A stretch of 46,037 nt of DNA from Pseudomonadota bacterium (lineage in GTDB: Bacteria > Pseudomonadota > Gammaproteobacteria > Xanthomonadales > Rhodanobacteraceae): contig JAKPAN010000025.1 in NCBI GenBank assembly GCA_029779475.1, positions 1-46,037 on the forward strand, written 5' to 3'. This document shows positions 43,621 through 46,037 of this stretch, in pieces (within the stretch, counting starts at the first letter, position 1; each line of letters opens with the position of its first letter). A model generated the notes under the pieces. The model was not told the origin of the DNA, ran no database searches, and saw nothing but the letters and a program-made list of their open reading frames with translations. Made by a program: the position numbers and the translations under genes.

Positions 43621-44187
43621 ATGGCCAGCTATGGCATGAACGACGTGAAGAACGGCCAGAAGATCATCGTGGACGGCTATCCGTGCACGATCGTCGACAC
43701 CGAATACGTCAAGCCCGGCAAGGGCCAGGCCTTCACGCGCGTCAAGTTCCGCAACCTCAAGAACGGCCGCACGCAGGAAATGACGATGAAATCGACCGAC
43801 TCGGTCGATGCCGCCGACGTCATGGACACCGACATGGAATTCCTCTACTCCGACGGCGAATTCTGGCACTTCATGGATCCGTCCTCGCACGAGCAGATCG
43901 CCGCCGACGAGAACGCGATGGCCGACGCCGCCAAGTGGCTCAAGGGCAACGAGGTCTGCATCATGACCTTGTGGAACGGCGCGCCGCTGACGGTGACGCC
44001 GCCGATTTTCGTCGAACTCGAAATCACCGAGACCGACCCCGGCGTCCGCGGCGACACCTCGGGCGGCGGCGGCAAGCCGGCCAAGCTCGAAACCGGCGCC
44101 GTGGTGCGCGTGCCGCTGTTCGTCGCGCAGGGCGAGAAGATCAAGGTCGACACGCGCACCGGCGAGTACATGTCGCGCGTGAAGTGA
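43621..44187 (+). CDS. efp: Translation elongation factor P
   Basis: A 188-residue factor that rescues ribosomes stalled at polyproline. Domain I holds the modified Lys34 in [18 protein letters not shown]. Lys34 together with divergent epmB predicts beta-lysylation rather than rhamnosylation. Domains II and III follow ([20 protein letters not shown]; the end is [13 protein letters not shown]). CCAGGAGCCCCC is a strong ribosome-binding site. Length is the family's usual 188. Confidence 0.98.
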   Translation: MASYGMNDVKNGQKIIVDGYPCTIVDTEYVKPGKGQAFTRVKFRNLKNGRTQEMTMKSTDSVDAADVMDTDMEFLYSDGEFWHFMDPSSHEQIAADENAMADAAKWLKGNEVCIMTLWNGAPLTVTPPIFVELEITETDPGVRGDTSGGGGKPAKLETGAVVRVPLFVAQGEKIKVDTRTGEYMSRVK

Positions 44188-44192
44188 CGATT

Positions 44193-44214
44193 CGGCCCGC
44201 GTACATGCGGGCCG
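44193..44214 (+). terminator. Hairpin after efp
   Basis: CGGCCCGC (44193-44200) pairs with GCGGGCCG (44207-44214) across a 6-base loop, just after the efp stop. There is no T-run, so it would be a weak intrinsic or a Rho-assisted terminator. A longer-range CCCGGTG/CACCGGG pair follows. Confidence 0.45.
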
Positions 44215-44313
44215 CGATTCGTCGTCCCGGTGGCTTTCGGCAATCGAATGGCCGGTTGCACCGGGATCCCGTTTGATCTGTCGAGTGCGTTGATCCGCCG
44301 GAGCAACAACGGG

Positions 44314-44338
44314 TTCCGGCCTCCGCCGGAATGACGAG
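44314..44338. repeat. TTCCGGC palindrome ahead of mtaD
   Basis: TTCCGGC (44314-44320) and GCCGGAA (44325-44331) followed by TGACGAG. It shares core and right flank with the element at 5795-5823 and sits directly before the mtaD start, where it might cover the ribosome-binding site. Confidence 0.5.
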
Positions 44339-44341
44339 CCC

Positions 44342-45667
44342 ATGGCCGAATCGCCGCAATCCATCGACCTCCTCATCCAGCCGCGCTGGCTCATCCCCGT
44401 CGAGCCGCACGGCGTCGTCCTCGAAGACCACGCGGTCGCCGTCGATGGCGGCCGCATCCTCGCCGTGCTGCCGGTCGCCGACGCGCAGGCGCGCTACGCG
44501 CCGCGCGAACGCGTCGAGCTGCGCGAGCACGCGCTGATTCCCGGTCTCGTCAACGCGCACACGCACAACCCGATGACGCTCATGCGCGGGCTCGCCGACG
44601 ACCTGCCGCTGATGACGTGGCTGCAACAGCACATCTGGCCGGCGGAAGCGAAGGCGATCGGGCCGGAGTTCGTGCGCGACGGCATCGAACTCGCCGTCGC
44701 CGAAATGCTCCGCGGCGGCACGACGTGCTGCAACGAAAACTATTTCTTCCCCGACGTGCAGGCCGCGACCTATCGCCGCCTTGGTTTCCGCGCGATGGTC
44801 GGCTTGCCGTTCATCGAATTTCCGACCGCGTGGGCCGCCAGCCGCGACGAATATTTCGACAAGGGCCTCGCCGTCCACGACGAATTCCGTGGCGAAACGC
44901 TGATCGGCACGAGTCTCGCGCCGCATGCGCCGTATACGGTCGCCAACGAAACCTTCGAACGCATCCGCGTGCTCTCCGACCAACTCGACCTGCCGGTACA
45001 CCTGCACCTGCACGAGACTGCGCACGAGGTCGAAGAGTCCAAGCGCGAACACGGCGCGCGACCGTTCGCGCGCATGCAGTCGCTCGGCCTCGTCAACGAT
45101 CATCTCATCGCCGTGCACATGACGCAGCTCACCGACGCGGAAATCACTGCGTGCGCGGAAGCCGGCGTTTCGGTCGCGCATTGCGTCGAATCCAACCTCA
45201 AGCTCGCGTCGGGTTTTTGTCCTGCGGAAAAACTGCGTCGCGCCGGCGTCAACCTCGCCATCGGCACCGACGGTGCCGCGAGCAACAACGACCTCGACAT
45301 GATCGGCGAGATGCGCAGCGCCGCACTTGTCGCCAAGGCCGTCGCCAACGACGCCAGCGCGATGGACGCCGCGAGCACGCTGCGCGCGGCTACGCTCGGC
45401 GGCGCGAAAGCGCTCGGCTGGGAAGCGCGCATCGGCAGCATCGAACCCGGCAAACAAGCCGACTTCGCCGCGATCCGTCTCGGCGACCTCGAAGCGCAAC
45501 CGCTCTACGACGCGACCTCGCAGATCGTCTACGCCGCCGGCCGCCACCAGGTCAGTGACGTCTGGATCGCGGGCGTGCGCAAGCTGCGCGATCGCGTGTT
45601 GTCCGATCTCGACGTCGCTGAAGTGCTCGAGAAGGCGCGGCGTTGGCGCGAGCGAATCGGAAGTTGA
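44342..45667 (+). CDS. mtaD: 5-Methylthioadenosine/S-adenosylhomocysteine deaminase (TRZ/ATZ amidohydrolase)
   Basis: A 441-residue zinc amidohydrolase that deaminates methylthioadenosine or S-adenosylhomocysteine in the cytoplasm. Metal ligands are His73 and His75 in NAHTHNP, with the HLHLHE block at 220-225 and Asp310 in [13 protein letters not shown]. The early [16 protein letters not shown] is the substrate loop typical of MtaD. The C-terminus has the [14 protein letters not shown] strand. It is 53 bp ahead of ubiG. The same mtaD-ubiG order occurs in pseudomonads, and both genes bear on SAM by-product handling. Other TRZ/ATZ activities are possible. Confidence 0.9.
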   Translation: MAESPQSIDLLIQPRWLIPVEPHGVVLEDHAVAVDGGRILAVLPVADAQARYAPRERVELREHALIPGLVNAHTHNPMTLMRGLADDLPLMTWLQQHIWPAEAKAIGPEFVRDGIELAVAEMLRGGTTCCNENYFFPDVQAATYRRLGFRAMVGLPFIEFPTAWAASRDEYFDKGLAVHDEFRGETLIGTSLAPHAPYTVANETFERIRVLSDQLDLPVHLHLHETAHEVEESKREHGARPFARMQSLGLVNDHLIAVHMTQLTDAEITACAEAGVSVAHCVESNLKLASGFCPAEKLRRAGVNLAIGTDGAASNNDLDMIGEMRSAALVAKAVANDASAMDAASTLRAATLGGAKALGWEARIGSIEPGKQADFAAIRLGDLEAQPLYDATSQIVYAAGRHQVSDVWIAGVRKLRDRVLSDLDVAEVLEKARRWRERIGS

Positions 45668-45720
45668 GTTTTCCGCCTTTCCTTTGTGGATATGACGAAA
45701 CTGCAGGTGCAAGACAAGCC

Positions 45721-46037
45721 ATGAGCCGCGCCAACGTCGATCGAGCCGAAACCGCCAAATTCGACCGCCTCGCCGCGAGCTGGTGGGACGCAGACGGCGA
45801 GTCGCGTCCGCTGCACGATTTGAATCCGGTGCGTTTCGGCTACATCGCCGAACGTGTGGTGTTGAAGGGCGCGCATGCGCTCGACGTCGGTTGCGGCGGC
45901 GGCCTGCTCAGCGAGGCGCTCGCGCGCGCGGGCGCGCAGGTGACGGCGATCGATCTCGCGCCGGCCGTGCTCGACGTCGCACGGTTGCACCTGCACGAAA
46001 GCGGCTTGAACGTCGACTATCGCGAAGTTGCGGTAGA
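45721..46037 (+). CDS. ubiG: Ubiquinone biosynthesis O-methyltransferase, N-terminal part
   Basis: The first 105 or so residues of a SAM-dependent methyltransferase; the window ends inside it. [22 protein letters not shown], then [14 protein letters not shown], is the UbiG/Coq3 N-terminus. Motif I is [17 protein letters not shown] (from residue 55), and [17 protein letters not shown] follows. UbiG performs both O-methylations of ubiquinone synthesis at the membrane. It is downstream of mtaD and probably co-transcribed. Confidence 0.93.
   Translation, partial: MSRANVDRAETAKFDRLAASWWDADGESRPLHDLNPVRFGYIAERVVLKGAHALDVGCGGGLLSEALARAGAQVTAIDLAPAVLDVARLHLHESGLNVDYREVAV

Overview
The window is about 46 kb of high-GC DNA (strong G/C preference at third codon positions) packed with ordinary chromosomal genes. 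The gene set points to a Lysobacterales (Xanthomonadales) gammaproteobacterium, perhaps Rhodanobacteraceae. The evidence is a FimX-type type IV pilus regulator, EF-P with its EpmB lysine aminomutase, a YtrA-type GntR/ABC operon, mtaD next to ubiG, polyhydroxybutyrate genes, and a secreted protein ending in an IDGFDY-like tail. I saw no tRNA, rRNA, CRISPR array, insertion sequence or prophage. The taxonomic call is inference.

Layout. 1-2245: redox and proteostasis genes (peroxiredoxin, Hsp20, CbpA-type DnaJ), with a candidate heat-shock promoter before hsp20. 2422-4301: a PilH-like response regulator, then an acrylyl-CoA reductase-type oxidoreductase coupled to a Pyr_excise-family protein. 4327-9991: the 2-oxoglutarate dehydrogenase operon sucA-sucB-lpd on the minus strand. 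10146-12361: a GNAT fusion protein coupled to a RoxA-type ribosomal oxygenase that carries an extra in-frame segment. 12426-13009: a ParE/RHH toxin-antitoxin pair with a candidate operator. 13162-17351: purB, a CNNM/CorC-like membrane protein and fumC. 17579-18778: a secreted Ala/Lys/Glu coiled-coil protein with a duplicated C-terminal module.

18857-21996: a minus-strand five-gene operon (small membrane protein, YtrA-type GntR regulator, ABC ATPase, permease, lipoprotein). It starts at a near-perfect 26-bp palindrome placed over its promoter, so it is probably autoregulated. 22334-29694: a plus-strand operon RDD-RDD-SpoIIM/DUF95-DUF4129-DUF4350-(21-codon ORF)-MoxR-DUF58. Four of its junctions overlap by 4 bp, and a tiny ORF bridges a fifth. 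It looks like a membrane-bound MoxR chaperone system of unknown client and is the best candidate here for an uncharacterised machine.

29970-35697: a periplasmic FKBP isomerase, UDP-glucose dehydrogenase, GDP-mannose dehydratase, SlyX, a DUF2058 protein and an unknown secreted protein. 35710-38070: two acetoacetyl-CoA reductase paralogues flanking phaR, with no PHB synthase in view. 38135-40042: gluQ and htpX, divergent, with a near-consensus sigma-32 promoter before htpX. 40301-42370: fimX. 42508-44187: epmB and efp, divergent. 44342-end: mtaD and the start of ubiG. Intergenic regions carry a recurring palindrome built on GCGGCCATGGATGGCCGC.
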